A DNA stretch of 64,000 nucleotides, taken from contig NZ_LT707006.1 of the NCBI RefSeq assembly GCF_900155865.1, forward strand, positions 639,625-703,624. The letters are read 5' to 3'. The DNA comes from Bacteroides bouchesdurhonensis (GTDB lineage: Bacteria; Bacteroidota; Bacteroidia; Bacteroidales; Bacteroidaceae). The position numbers and the translations under genes are program-made. Positions 45,511 to 55,722 of this stretch are shown piece after piece. The notes beneath the pieces were generated by a model that was not told the origin of the DNA, did not search any database, and was given only the letters and a program-made list of their open reading frames with translations. The stretch's first letter is position 1. Each line of letters begins with the position of its first letter.

Positions 45511-47304
45511 ATGAAGATAGAAGATAAACTTGTAGCGTCCGTTATTAGCGGACTGAAGGCACTTTACGGTCAGGAAGTGCCTGAGAAGATGGTACAGTTA
45601 CAAAAGACCAAGAAAGAATTTGAGGGACATCTGACATTAGTCGTATTTCCATTCTTGAAAATGTCAAGAAAAGGACCGGAGCAGACAGCTCAGGAAATAG
45701 GTGAATACTTAAAGGCAAATGAATCGGCTGTGGCAGCTTTTAATGTAATAAAAGGTTTTCTGAACCTGACTGTTGCTTCGGCTACTTGGATTGAATTGCT
45801 TAATGGAATTCAAGCTGACGAACAATATGGTTTGGTAAAGGCTACAGAAAATTCTCCGCTAGTAATGATTGAGTATTCTTCTCCGAATACAAACAAACCG
45901 CTACACTTAGGTCATGTACGTAATAATCTTTTAGGAAATGCGTTGGCCAATATTGTTGCTGCGAATGGTAATAAAGTTATCAAAACAAATATTGTGAACG
46001 ATCGTGGAATCCATATTTGTAAATCTATGTTGGCATGGAAAAGATATGGTAATGGCGAGACTCCTGAAAATTCAGGCAAAAAAGGTGATCACTTGGTAGG
46101 TGATTATTATGTTTCTTTCGATAAACACTATAAAGCGGAAATTGCGGAGTTAATGGCAAAAGGCATGACGAAGGAAGAGGCGGAAGCTGCTTCTCCGTTA
46201 ATGCAAGAAGCTCGTGAGATGCTTGTTAAATGGGAGGCTGGCGATCCGGAAGTTCGCGCTTTGTGGACTATGATGAATAACTGGGTATATGCCGGATTTG
46301 ATGAAACCTATAAAAAAATGGGCGTTAGCTTTGATAAAATATATTATGAATCCAATACCTATCTTGAAGGGAAAGAGAAAGTAATGGAAGGTCTGGAGAA
46401 GGGTTTTTTCTTTAAAAAAGAAGATGGTTCTGTGTGGGCTGACTTGACTGCGGAGGGATTGGATCATAAACTTCTTCTTCGTGGTGACGGGACATCTGTA
46501 TATATGACTCAGGATATTGGTACTGCTAAACTTCGTTTTGCGGATTATCCGATTGATAAGATGATTTATGTAGTAGGTAATGAACAGAATTATCATTTTC
46601 AGGTACTTTCTATCTTGCTTGATAAATTAGGTTTTGAGTGGGGAAAGGGGTTGGTACACTTTTCATATGGAATGGTAGAATTACCGGAAGGTAAGATGAA
46701 ATCTCGCGAAGGAACTGTAGTGGATGCAGACGATTTAATGGAAGAAATGATTGCTACAGCAAAAGAAACATCGGAAGAACTTGGTAAATTAGACGGGCTG
46801 ACCAAAGAAGAAGCAGACGATATTGCTCGTATCGTAGGTTTGGGAGCTTTGAAATATTTTATTCTTAAGGTAGATGCCCGCAAGAATATGACTTTCAATC
46901 CGAAAGAATCAATCGACTTTAATGGTAATACCGGGCCTTTCATTCAATATACTTATGCTCGTATTCAATCTGTACTTCGTAAAGCGGAAGAGTCGGGGAT
47001 TGTGATTCCGAAAGAAATTCCTGTGGGTATTGAATTGAGTGAAAAGGAAGAAGGATTGATTCAAATGGTTGCAGATTTTGCTGCGACTGTGAAACAAGCT
47101 GGTGAAGATTATAGTCCTTCTATCATTGCAAATTATACATATGACTTGGTAAAAGAATATAATCAGTTCTATCATGATTTTAGTATTTTGCGTGAAGAGA
47201 ATGAAGCGTTGAAAATCTTCCGTATTGCTCTTTCTGCAAATGTTGCTAAGGTGGTTCGTTTAGGAATGGGTTTGTTGGGAATTGAGGTTCCCTCTAGAAT
47301 GTAG
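45511..47304 (+). CDS. argS: Arginyl-tRNA synthetase
   Basis: ATG 45511 (MKIEDKLVASVISGLKALYG) is used; an open frame back to 45463 runs through the promoter. The 597-residue class I enzyme has an N-terminal tRNA-recognition domain (about 1-110), the HIGH-type motif SSPNTNKPLHLGHVRNN, the insertion with ITDR-like VNDRGIHICKSM, MKSREGTVV in place of KMSKS, and a C-terminal all-helical anticodon-binding domain ending LLGIEVPSRM. It charges tRNA-Arg in the cytoplasm. Confidence 0.97.
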   Translation: MKIEDKLVASVISGLKALYGQEVPEKMVQLQKTKKEFEGHLTLVVFPFLKMSRKGPEQTAQEIGEYLKANESAVAAFNVIKGFLNLTVASATWIELLNGIQADEQYGLVKATENSPLVMIEYSSPNTNKPLHLGHVRNNLLGNALANIVAANGNKVIKTNIVNDRGIHICKSMLAWKRYGNGETPENSGKKGDHLVGDYYVSFDKHYKAEIAELMAKGMTKEEAEAASPLMQEAREMLVKWEAGDPEVRALWTMMNNWVYAGFDETYKKMGVSFDKIYYESNTYLEGKEKVMEGLEKGFFFKKEDGSVWADLTAEGLDHKLLLRGDGTSVYMTQDIGTAKLRFADYPIDKMIYVVGNEQNYHFQVLSILLDKLGFEWGKGLVHFSYGMVELPEGKMKSREGTVVDADDLMEEMIATAKETSEELGKLDGLTKEEADDIARIVGLGALKYFILKVDARKNMTFNPKESIDFNGNTGPFIQYTYARIQSVLRKAEESGIVIPKEIPVGIELSEKEEGLIQMVADFAATVKQAGEDYSPSIIANYTYDLVKEYNQFYHDFSILREENEALKIFRIALSANVAKVVRLGMGLLGIEVPSRM

Positions 47305-47331
47305 GTTGCTTCTCTGGACAAAAGATACTTT

Positions 47332-47372
47332 TACGGGATTTCTTTACTATTATTTGTAAAAGGAGTCCCGTA
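47332..47372 (+). terminator. Hairpin after argS
   Basis: ACGGGA (47333-47338) pairs with TCCCGT (47366-47371), with an inner TTAC/GTAA match. It follows the argS stop by about 30 bases and precedes a T-rich stretch. Confidence 0.6.
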
Positions 47373-47770
47373 TGTTTTATTCCTCCTATCTTTTACTTCG
47401 GAATAGAAAAGCAAAAATAGTTTTCGTTTCTTATTCTGAATTGTTGTTTGACTTCATTTATGTGTTTGCTGTCACATACTTTCTCATTATTTAATACACT
47501 ATTTGACTCGGATTGGCTTGTATGGCGAGTGTTATTCCATATACTTTTACTTATCGAGGACCTATTATTGTTATTTGTCTTGTCTTGATACAAATAGAGT
47601 AAATATTTTACGTTATCTATGTATTGGCTAAGCATCATCTTATGGTAAAGTTTAAACGAATGGTGGAGGAATATCATCTTTCTTCGTTGTTGATAAGTAC
47701 AAAAATGTAGATAAACAAAATATATTATATGCAAAATGCTAAAACCTAGTAATATAGATCGGTAGAAAGA
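47373..47770. other. Gene-free stretch between argS and topA
   Basis: No convincing gene is present. A minus-strand frame of 142 codons (47393-47821) exists, but its first codons lie inside the topA terminator hairpin and it has no recognisable domain, so it is not called. Confidence 0.55.
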
Positions 47771-47813
47771 AAAAGTCGGTAAACTGGATATCTCCAAGCT
47801 TACCGACTTTTTT
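47771..47813. terminator. topA terminator (bidirectional hairpin)
   Basis: AAAAGTCGGTAA (47771-47782) pairs with TTACCGACTTTTTT (47800-47813), with further pairing inside. T runs exist on both strands; it lies just after the topA stop. Confidence 0.88.
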
Positions 47814-47834
47814 ATAAACATACTACTTCAAATT

Positions 47835-50270
47835 TTATTTCTTTTTAGTAGTGGCAGTTTTAGCCTTCGTTTGGGACTTTGGCTTTGCCTTTGCTTTAGG
47901 TTTATCTTTGGGCTCTTCTTTAATCTTTGCATTCGGTTTTGCCTTTGGACTAGCAAGTGCATTAGCTTCCTTTTCTTCTTGTATTTTAATAAGCCCCATA
48001 CAACTTTCTAAATTCAGATCTTGTGGAACAATGTCTTTAGGGATCTTATAGTTTTTACCTTTATAAGTAATGTAAGGTCCATAACGTCCGTTCAGAATCT
48101 CAAGTTCAGGTTCTTCTTCAAACTTCTTGATATGGCGTTCAGCTTCTTTCGTACGTTTCTCTAAAATCAACTGTTCTGCCTCTTCGAGTGTAATTTTCAT
48201 CGGATCAAGTGTTTTCGGAAGTGATACATATACCTTATTATGTTGTATATAAGGACCAAAACGACCAGCACCAACAGAAACTGTTACTCCTTCGTATTCA
48301 CCTAAAGTACGTGGTAGTTTAAATAAATCCAAAGCCTCCTCCAGTGTGATTGTCTCTAAAGATTGTCCTTTCTTCATTGAAGCAAACCGCGGTTTTTCTT
48401 CGTCATCCACTGTTCCTATCTGTACTACAGGTCCGAAACGACCTATTTTTACAGAAACAGTTTTTCCCGTTCCCGGTTCTTCCCCCAAAATACGTTCTCC
48501 TACTTTGTGCTCTGTTTTAATAGACAACGTTTTTTCTACAGATGGATGAAACTGTTCATAGAAGTTTTTCATAATAGAAGTCCACTGTACATCTCCTTCT
48601 GCTATTTCGTCGAATTCTTTTTCTACGCTTGCAGTAAAGTTGTAATCCAAGATATCCGGAAAATATTCAGTAAGGAAATCGTTTACTACTGTTCCCGTAT
48701 CTGTTGGGAAAAGCTTGGCTTTTTCCGTACCGGTAATTTCAGAGCTGGTTTCATCGTTAATTTGATTGTCCTTTAATGTCAGTACATTGAAGGTACGTTT
48801 TTCGCCTTCTTTATTACCTTTTTCTACATATTCTCGTTGTTGAATGGTAGAAATGGTAGGAGCATAAGTAGAAGGTCGCCCGATACCTAACTCTTCCAGC
48901 TTACGAACAAGACTTGCTTCTGTATAGCGTGGTGGACGTTGAGTGAAACGTTCCGTTGCTACGATAGGACCTTGTCCCAGTTTCTGGCCTTTAGTTAAGG
49001 GAGGCAATAAATGGCTTTCATCTTCTTGTTCATTGTCATCATCATAAGATTCGCGATATACACGCAAAAAACCATCGAATTTGATTACCTCACCGGTTGC
49101 AGTAAAAAAGTCACTACTATTAGTGATTGAGATATTGGCTGTCGTTTTTTCAAGTTCCGCATCGGCCATTTGTGAAGCAATGGTACGTTTCCAGATTAAG
49201 TCGTATAGTTTTTTCTCTTGTGAACTACCTTCAATAGATTGGTGTTCCATATAGGTCGGACGAATTGCTTCGTGTGCTTCTTGAGCTCCTTTGGTTTTTG
49301 TTTCGAAATGGCGGGGGTGTACATAACGCTCGCCCATTATTTGGATAATAGCTTCCTTACTACTTGTAGTTGCATATTCCGATAGATTCACAGAGTCGGT
49401 ACGCATATAAGTGATAAGTCCAGATTCATATAGGCGTTGGGCGATCATCATCGTCTGCGCTACAGTATAACCCAGCTTACGTGCTGCTTCCTGTTGCAGT
49501 GTAGAAGTTGTGAATGGAGCAGGAGGTGTTTTCTTTATTGGGCGTGTGCTAATATCGTCAATAGTGAAAGTTGCCCCTTGGCAAGTTTCGAGAAAAGCCT
49601 TTGCTTCTTTCTTGGTTTTGATGCGGCGAGCTAACTCAGCTTTCATTTCAACTAGCTTTCCATCTGTATCCGGAACCAAGAAAATGGCAGTGATACGATA
49701 AGACGCTTCTGTTTTGAAAGTATGAATTTCTCGTTCTCGTTCTACAATCAGGCGGACAGCAACAGATTGTACACGTCCAGCGGATAAAGCAGGTTTTACT
49801 TTTCTCCAAAGTACAGGAGATAACTCAAAACCAACAATTCGGTCTAGAATCCTTCGTGCCTGTTGGGCATTCACAAGATTGAGGTCAATATCACGTGGTT
49901 GTTCAATTGCTTTTAAGATAGCTGTCTTTGTAATTTCATGGAAGACAATTCGTTTGGTGTTTTCCGGTTTTAATTTTAAGACTTCATACAGATGCCATGC
50001 AATAGCTTCTCCTTCGCGGTCCTCATCGGATGCGAGCCACACTGTTGTTGCATTTGCTGCCTCTGCTTTCAGCGTATCAACCAGCGTCTTTTTGTCTTCC
50101 GGAATTTCGTAGTGAGGATTAAAGTTCTTTTCTACATCAATACTGAACTCTTTTTTCTTCAGATCACGTATATGTCCGTAACTTGAAAGGACTTTGAAAT
50201 CTTTCCCAAGAAACTTCTCAATTGTTTTAGCTTTTGCCGGAGACTCGACAATGACAAGGTTTTTTTGCAT
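47835..50270 (-). CDS. topA: DNA topoisomerase I
   Basis: ATG 50270 opens MQKNLVIVESPAKAKTIEKF; the frame continues to 50300 without homology. The 811-residue protein has the Toprim domain (about 1-130, ending with WLASDEDREGEAIAWH), the catalytic core with Tyr288 in LITYMRTDSVNLS, and GIGRPSTYAPTISTIQ. The C-terminal part has Toprim-C repeats (IGRFGPVVQIG, GAGRFGPYIQHN, NGRYGPYITYKG) instead of zinc fingers, then a long Lys/Ala/Pro tail. It relaxes negative supercoils. The basic tail probably strengthens DNA binding. Confidence 0.97.
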   Translation of the reverse strand: MQKNLVIVESPAKAKTIEKFLGKDFKVLSSYGHIRDLKKKEFSIDVEKNFNPHYEIPEDKKTLVDTLKAEAANATTVWLASDEDREGEAIAWHLYEVLKLKPENTKRIVFHEITKTAILKAIEQPRDIDLNLVNAQQARRILDRIVGFELSPVLWRKVKPALSAGRVQSVAVRLIVEREREIHTFKTEASYRITAIFLVPDTDGKLVEMKAELARRIKTKKEAKAFLETCQGATFTIDDISTRPIKKTPPAPFTTSTLQQEAARKLGYTVAQTMMIAQRLYESGLITYMRTDSVNLSEYATTSSKEAIIQIMGERYVHPRHFETKTKGAQEAHEAIRPTYMEHQSIEGSSQEKKLYDLIWKRTIASQMADAELEKTTANISITNSSDFFTATGEVIKFDGFLRVYRESYDDDNEQEDESHLLPPLTKGQKLGQGPIVATERFTQRPPRYTEASLVRKLEELGIGRPSTYAPTISTIQQREYVEKGNKEGEKRTFNVLTLKDNQINDETSSEITGTEKAKLFPTDTGTVVNDFLTEYFPDILDYNFTASVEKEFDEIAEGDVQWTSIMKNFYEQFHPSVEKTLSIKTEHKVGERILGEEPGTGKTVSVKIGRFGPVVQIGTVDDEEKPRFASMKKGQSLETITLEEALDLFKLPRTLGEYEGVTVSVGAGRFGPYIQHNKVYVSLPKTLDPMKITLEEAEQLILEKRTKEAERHIKKFEEEPELEILNGRYGPYITYKGKNYKIPKDIVPQDLNLESCMGLIKIQEEKEANALASPKAKPNAKIKEEPKDKPKAKAKPKSQTKAKTATTKKK

Positions 50271-50311
50271 AATTTTTTCTTTTATAATGGCTAGTACCAT
50301 AATATTCGGAG

Positions 50312-50319
50312 CAAAAGTA
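50312..50319 (-). promoter_or_regulatory. -7 box of topA
   Basis: The minus strand reads TACTTTTG, fitting TAnnTTTG, about 42 bases before the start codon. Confidence 0.5.
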
Positions 50320-50520
50320 GAAAAAAAGATTTTCCTTACCTTATATTATAAGGAGAAACTATTATTTTTTTAGAAAAAAGGAGGGAGTAATAAGAAATAT
50401 TGTTGATTAGTCAAAAAGAAGTGGAAAATTTCAGCGATTTGAGAATAGATTTTAATATAATACATTTTTATTTAAAGAGAATTCTTTATATTTACATCTC
50501 AAATATGATATTATTAGCTT

Positions 50521-53500
50521 ATGATGAAGATACTATTTAAAATATACGTTTGTTTTTTACTACTTGTTAGTTGTATTCCAGTTGCTGAATCCCAGACTAC
50601 TTCCTATTATTATAAACAACTGGGGATAAAAGAAGGACTTTCTCAATCAAGAGTACAATGTATCTTGAATGATTACAGAGGATATTTATGGATTGGCACG
50701 GAATCAGGATTGAATTGTTATGACCGTGATCATCTGAAACAGTATTTACATCAATCAGGGAATAATACGACACTTATCTCTAGTAATATTACTTTTATAG
50801 CCGAAGACTCCATTTGCAATCTTTGGGTGGGAACTTCTGATGGTATTTGCCTGTATAACAGAGAAAATGATAATTTTACGACTTTGATGAAAGATGGCAA
50901 TCCCATATATGTTGCTTCTTATCTGTTGGTTGAGGGAGGGATCTTATTCGGAGGATCAGGAGCTATTTATAAATATGTATATGAGACCAAACAGTTAGAG
51001 CCATTGTATTATGCCCAAGATCCCGCTTTATATAATCCTTTTTGGGAGATGGTACGTTATGATGAAGATAATATCCTGCTAAATTCTCGTTGGCATGGAA
51101 TTTATTCATTCAACATGGTAACTCGCGAATTTAGTAAAGTCACCGCATTTGATGAGAAGAATTATACCAGCATTTACTTAGATTCTCATAAACGCTTATG
51201 GCTTAGCGCATATGGTAATGGTTTGTATTGTTATCAAAATAAGGAGCTGCTCAAACATTTTACGACACTCAATTCTCCTTTGACGTATGATGTAATTCAT
51301 GATATCACAGAAAGAGATGACCAGCTTTGGGTGGCGACTGACGGTGGTGGAATCAATATGATTAATTTGAATGATTTTTCATTCTCTAACATACAACAAA
51401 CTGAGGGGGATATTCATTCATTTCCTGCTAATACGATTTATCGTTTGTATGTAGATCCGGTAGATAATATGTGGGCAGGAAGTATACGAAATGGTTTGAT
51501 TGGTATTAAAAATGTATATGCCCGATCTTATGAATATGTACCATTCGGTAATTTGCATGGCTTGAGTAATCAGACAATAAATTGTTTTTTTCAGGATAGC
51601 GATGGGATTATTTGGATAGGAACAGATGGTGGTGGCATCAATCGTTTTGATGCTGTAACATCCACCTTTAAACATTACCCTTTCACTAAGTATGAAAAAA
51701 TTGTTTCCATTGTCGAATATAGCCCGGACGAGTTGTTGTTTTCCTCCTTTAATAAAGGGCTTTATCTCTTTAATAAGCATACAGGACAGCAACATCCTTT
51801 TGTACTTATGAACCAGGAAATGAATGCTCAATCTTGTATAAATGGTTTTTCAGTCTACATCCAGCGAATATCGGAAAATAAGATTCTTTTTAGTGCACAA
51901 CATGTGTTTGTTTATGATATCCCTACTCGGAAATTTGAGATTGTAGCAACTATGGGGAAGGAATATGAGCGCACTTCTCCGGGAATTATTACTACGGTGG
52001 GAAATAAGACATATCTTACGGATCTGAAAAATATATGTGTGTATGATGCTTCCGAACAAACTTTTAAAACACTTTATCAGGGAGAGTACGTAATAAATGA
52101 TGCTTGTATGGACCAGAATGGTACTTTTTGGTTAGCTACTACCGAAGGAGTACTGCACTATGATCCTCGAACAAGAAAAAGTGACTTTGTAAAAACCGGT
52201 TTATTTCAGGAGGCCACTTCCGTTATGTCGGATAATCAAGGACGTATTTGGATAGGTACGCGACGCCATTTATATGTATATTCTTCATTAACTCAGAATT
52301 TTGTTATTTTGGATGAAGTAGATGGTGTTTTGCCCAATGAATATCTTTTTAATGCCGCCCTTCTCGCAAAAAACGGAGATATATTAATGGGAGGAACTGA
52401 AGGAATGACTTTGATAGATCCTGCAATCCATTTTGAAGCGAATGTAAATTATACTATAGAATTGTTAGATGTGTTATTAAACGGTTTACCTGTATCGTTG
52501 GAAGAAAAACAAAATGTGGTTACTGAATCAATTAAAGTTCCATGGAATTTTTCTTCTCTTCAATTAAAAGTATTGCTAAATGAAAATGATGTATTTCGTA
52601 AAAATAGATTCCGTTTTCATATCGAAGGATATGAACAAGAATTGACGCAGTCAAATTCTAATTCTTTGATTATAAATTATCTTCCTATTGGGGAATATAC
52701 AATAACAGCCTCTTATTATACCCGTAAAGGAGAGTGGGGACCTAAACAGCAGATTCTTCATCTTATTGTTACCCCGCCTTGGTGGAAAACAGATTGGTTC
52801 TACATGGGGTTAATCATCTTGTTTTGTTTGTTAGTTTATGGAGTTATGTATTTTCTTTATCGTAAAAAGAAAATCAAACAAAAACGTGAAATCATGCGAT
52901 TGAAGAATAAGATGTATGAAGAAAAGATTAATTTTCTGACCAATATCAGCCACGAACTTCGTACCCCATTGACACTGATTTGTGCACCGTTGAAACGTAT
53001 ACTTAATCATGAAACTGAAGAAGGTGATGTGAATAGGTTGTTGGTTTCGATTTATAAGCAAGCACATCAGATGAAAGGTATAATTGATATGGTATTAGAT
53101 GTGAGAAAGTTGGAGGAAGGAAAAGAAATGCTACATATTCTACCACATCCTTTGAATGAGTGGGTACGTTCTGTGGGAGATAAATTTACTTTTGAGTTTG
53201 AGTCTAAAGGTATTCGGATAAAATATGAGTTGGATGAAGATATTAAGGAAGTTCCTTTTGATAAGAGTAAATGTGAATTTGTTCTTTCCAATTTTTTGAT
53301 GAATGCATTGAAATTCAGCGAATCTGGGACTACCACCACTATTATTACCAGTCTTTCTCCAGAAAAAGATTGGATCAGAGTATCTGTACAAGATGAAGGC
53401 ATGGGACTGACGTTAGTAGATATGAATTCTCTATTCTCTAATTTTTATCAAGGATCTCACGAAAAGGGTGGAAGTGGTATTGGTTTATCCTATGCAAAAA

Positions 53501-54441
53501 GTCTGATTAATCATCATAAAGGGAAAGTAGGTGCATCTAATGCGCCAGGACATGGAGCAATCTTTTATTTTGAGCTTCCGCTTTTTACTAATGCGCATGG
53601 TCAGCTAGCTCCTATTTCTGCAGAAGTTCCTGGGGATATTGAGGTTAAGGAGGCAGATCGTATTGATTATACATTCTTGCAGAAATATTCAGTGATAATA
53701 GTGGAAGATACTGCTGATTTACGAAATTATTTAAAGGAGACACTAGGTAATTATTTTGCTCGGGTGTATGTAGCTAAAGATGGGAAAGACGGATTGGAGC
53801 TGATCAAACAACGTTTGCCAGACATAATTATAAGTGATGTGATGATGCCTCGCATGAATGGATTTGAGCTTTGTAGAGAAGTGAAAACTAATCTGGATAT
53901 CAGTCACATTCCTTTTATTTTGTTGACTGCCTATCATAATTCGCAGAATATGTATACCGGATATAAAACGGGAGCGGATATCTTTTTACCTAAGCCTTTT
54001 GAGATAGATAGTTTATTGGCTTTAGTATATAATCAGCTGAGACTTCGTGAACAAATGCGGAAGAGATATATAAATGATAAACTATTATCTCATAAAGAAA
54101 TGAGTTTTAGTAATGCAGATGAGGCTTTCCTTTTAAAGTTGAATACGATTATTGAGGAAAATATGAGCAACCCGGAGTTAGGTGTGGCATTCCTAGCTAC
54201 AAATATGTGTATTAGTCGTTCTTTATTATTTAATAAGATAAAAGCGATTACTGGAATGGGAATTATTGATTATGTTAATAAACTACGTATTGATAAATCT
54301 GTTGTCTTGTTGACTACTACTTCTATGAATATTACTGAAATTTCGGAGGTTGTAGGCTTTTCTTCTCTGCGCTATTTCAGTAAAGTGTTCAAAGCTATAA
54401 AAGGAGAAATACCTTCTGCATATAGAAAGCAAGATAAGTAA
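50521..54441 (+). CDS. Hybrid two-component system sensor/regulator (HTCS), second copy type
   Basis: The 1306-residue protein has a signal peptide (CFLLLVSCIPVAES) and a periplasmic propeller region (about 25-660) with repeated WIGT/WVGT and GGGINxFD motifs. A Y_Y_Y domain follows (about 670-745), then one membrane helix near residue 765, a kinase with ISHELRTPLTLICAP (His811) and GGSGIGLSYA, a receiver with IISDVMMPRMNG (Asp1106) and a C-terminal AraC-type domain (ITEISEVVGFSSLRYFSKVF). It should sense a glycan breakdown product. Unlike the first HTCS it faces a GH18/transglutaminase-fold cluster convergently, with topA behind it, so its target is uncertain. Confidence 0.96.
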   Translation: MMKILFKIYVCFLLLVSCIPVAESQTTSYYYKQLGIKEGLSQSRVQCILNDYRGYLWIGTESGLNCYDRDHLKQYLHQSGNNTTLISSNITFIAEDSICNLWVGTSDGICLYNRENDNFTTLMKDGNPIYVASYLLVEGGILFGGSGAIYKYVYETKQLEPLYYAQDPALYNPFWEMVRYDEDNILLNSRWHGIYSFNMVTREFSKVTAFDEKNYTSIYLDSHKRLWLSAYGNGLYCYQNKELLKHFTTLNSPLTYDVIHDITERDDQLWVATDGGGINMINLNDFSFSNIQQTEGDIHSFPANTIYRLYVDPVDNMWAGSIRNGLIGIKNVYARSYEYVPFGNLHGLSNQTINCFFQDSDGIIWIGTDGGGINRFDAVTSTFKHYPFTKYEKIVSIVEYSPDELLFSSFNKGLYLFNKHTGQQHPFVLMNQEMNAQSCINGFSVYIQRISENKILFSAQHVFVYDIPTRKFEIVATMGKEYERTSPGIITTVGNKTYLTDLKNICVYDASEQTFKTLYQGEYVINDACMDQNGTFWLATTEGVLHYDPRTRKSDFVKTGLFQEATSVMSDNQGRIWIGTRRHLYVYSSLTQNFVILDEVDGVLPNEYLFNAALLAKNGDILMGGTEGMTLIDPAIHFEANVNYTIELLDVLLNGLPVSLEEKQNVVTESIKVPWNFSSLQLKVLLNENDVFRKNRFRFHIEGYEQELTQSNSNSLIINYLPIGEYTITASYYTRKGEWGPKQQILHLIVTPPWWKTDWFYMGLIILFCLLVYGVMYFLYRKKKIKQKREIMRLKNKMYEEKINFLTNISHELRTPLTLICAPLKRILNHETEEGDVNRLLVSIYKQAHQMKGIIDMVLDVRKLEEGKEMLHILPHPLNEWVRSVGDKFTFEFESKGIRIKYELDEDIKEVPFDKSKCEFVLSNFLMNALKFSESGTTTTIITSLSPEKDWIRVSVQDEGMGLTLVDMNSLFSNFYQGSHEKGGSGIGLSYAKSLINHHKGKVGASNAPGHGAIFYFELPLFTNAHGQLAPISAEVPGDIEVKEADRIDYTFLQKYSVIIVEDTADLRNYLKETLGNYFARVYVAKDGKDGLELIKQRLPDIIISDVMMPRMNGFELCREVKTNLDISHIPFILLTAYHNSQNMYTGYKTGADIFLPKPFEIDSLLALVYNQLRLREQMRKRYINDKLLSHKEMSFSNADEAFLLKLNTIIEENMSNPELGVAFLATNMCISRSLLFNKIKAITGMGIIDYVNKLRIDKSVVLLTTTSMNITEISEVVGFSSLRYFSKVFKAIKGEIPSAYRKQDK

Positions 54442-54505
54442 GTTGCAGATTTATAATGTCTTATTTCCTGTTTTACAATCGGCATGTTATCTCATAGAAA
54501 TGAGT

Positions 54506-54555
54506 ATTTATTCTCACTATGGTGAGAATTTTTTCTCGTCACAGTGAGAATAAAT
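54506..54555. repeat. Two palindromes with 22-bp period, also a long hairpin
   Basis: TTCTCACTATGGTGAGAA (54511-54528) and TTCTCGTCACAGTGAGAA (54533-54550) are imperfect to perfect palindromes separated by TTTT, repeating every 22 bases. The outer arms ATTTATTCTCACT (54506-54518) and AGTGAGAATAAAT (54543-54555) also pair perfectly. It lies between the second HTCS and the convergent GH18 gene and may also act as a terminator. Confidence 0.8.
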
Positions 54556-54640
54556 TGAGAAAAGTAAGTAAGAAGAATACCTTATGATATTAAAGCCATT
54601 TAGACTACTTATTTTTCAGATAAGCAATTATGTATCTTGT

Positions 54641-55681
54641 TTAGCGTGAAAGTATAATTGTTTCGCCTACTGCTTTTATTAATTTTAGATTTTGATTATT
54701 GTTGTGAGCATCTTGGAACAGTTGCCAGATCATTACACCTGCATATCCGTTTTCTTTCACGAATTTACATTTCTTGCGTATAGTCGGTCGCCCGTTATAG
54801 TATGTTTTATCTATCACATCAAGTTCTGCCGCTTTGGTACCTAGGTGTTCTAGAATTGCGTGATAGCGTATTCCCCGGACATCATCCACTATATCTTTCA
54901 GATTTTCGTCCCAAGAATATCCATAGAAAGGTAATCCGCCTACGATTTTATCTTTAGGTGCCATGCATACTGTATTCCAGTATTCCAAATCTTTCATAAA
55001 GTCATCATAAGAGGCATGTTGAGTAGGGGTTTCAGTGAATGCTCCACGATCGTAACTCATAAGATTTATATAATCGAAATACTGTTGCCATTCAGTCCCA
55101 TAGTTGAGCCATCGGCTATTTACAGCACAAGTCATGAGCATCTCTTTCTCTTTGGCATCATATAAACTTTTGGCGAAGACCAAAAGTGAGGGAAAATAGA
55201 CGTCCCACTTATCGTACTCTTCATAATCAATGTCAAATCCATCCAATTCATACTCTTTGGTGAATGCTACGATTTGTTTTACCAACTCTTTTCTTGCCTT
55301 CGGGTCATTAATAGCAGACGTGAATTCACCTTTTCCGTTCTTGGCAAGTGAAATCAGAACCTTGACATTATGTTTACGGGCTGTTTCGCGTACTTCCTGG
55401 ATTCTGTCCCGGATCGATTCGATATTAAGTGTGCCATCAGCCTTTACTCTGGCAAAGCTCATATTGATATGTGTCAGGTACTTCCATTCTATGGAAGAGA
55501 ATTGAGTCTTAAATTCCCAATCGTCTAGTGGTAGATAACCAATGACTACTTGCTGTACTTTTTCCGGCTGAGTCTCCGGAATATCTGGAATTGGTAAAAT
55601 GTTGGCACCAGAAGAGGTAGATGTACAACTCATAAAAAGAATACAGATTACGATTGATAATGTTTGTAATAAGCGTGTCAT
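54641..55681 (-). CDS. GH18 family lipoprotein (chitinase / endo-beta-N-acetylglucosaminidase-like)
   Basis: The 346-residue protein has a lipoprotein signal (CILFMSCTST) and a Pro-rich linker, then a TIM barrel. The GH18 signature DGFDIDYEEYD gives catalytic Glu154; VLISLAKNG on strand 3, YINLMSYDRG and a final VMIWQLFQDA complete the family pattern. GH18 enzymes cleave beta-1,4 bonds next to GlcNAc with substrate assistance. The short length and surface-lipoprotein nature fit enzymes that act on glycoprotein N-glycans or on GlcNAc-containing host glycans, but chitin oligosaccharides cannot be excluded. It follows the transglutaminase-fold gene by 41 bases. Confidence 0.92.
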   Translation of the reverse strand: MTRLLQTLSIVICILFMSCTSTSSGANILPIPDIPETQPEKVQQVVIGYLPLDDWEFKTQFSSIEWKYLTHINMSFARVKADGTLNIESIRDRIQEVRETARKHNVKVLISLAKNGKGEFTSAINDPKARKELVKQIVAFTKEYELDGFDIDYEEYDKWDVYFPSLLVFAKSLYDAKEKEMLMTCAVNSRWLNYGTEWQQYFDYINLMSYDRGAFTETPTQHASYDDFMKDLEYWNTVCMAPKDKIVGGLPFYGYSWDENLKDIVDDVRGIRYHAILEHLGTKAAELDVIDKTYYNGRPTIRKKCKFVKENGYAGVMIWQLFQDAHNNNQNLKLIKAVGETIILSR

Positions 55682-55722
55682 AATAAATGTGGGTTAAGTT
55701 AATATTTATTCTATTTGCTTCT

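Noticed and set aside
47393..47821. Minus-strand frame of 142 codons between argS and topA
   Set aside because: Its start lies within the topA terminator hairpin, it has no domain or signal, and composition is like the surrounding AT-rich non-coding DNA.
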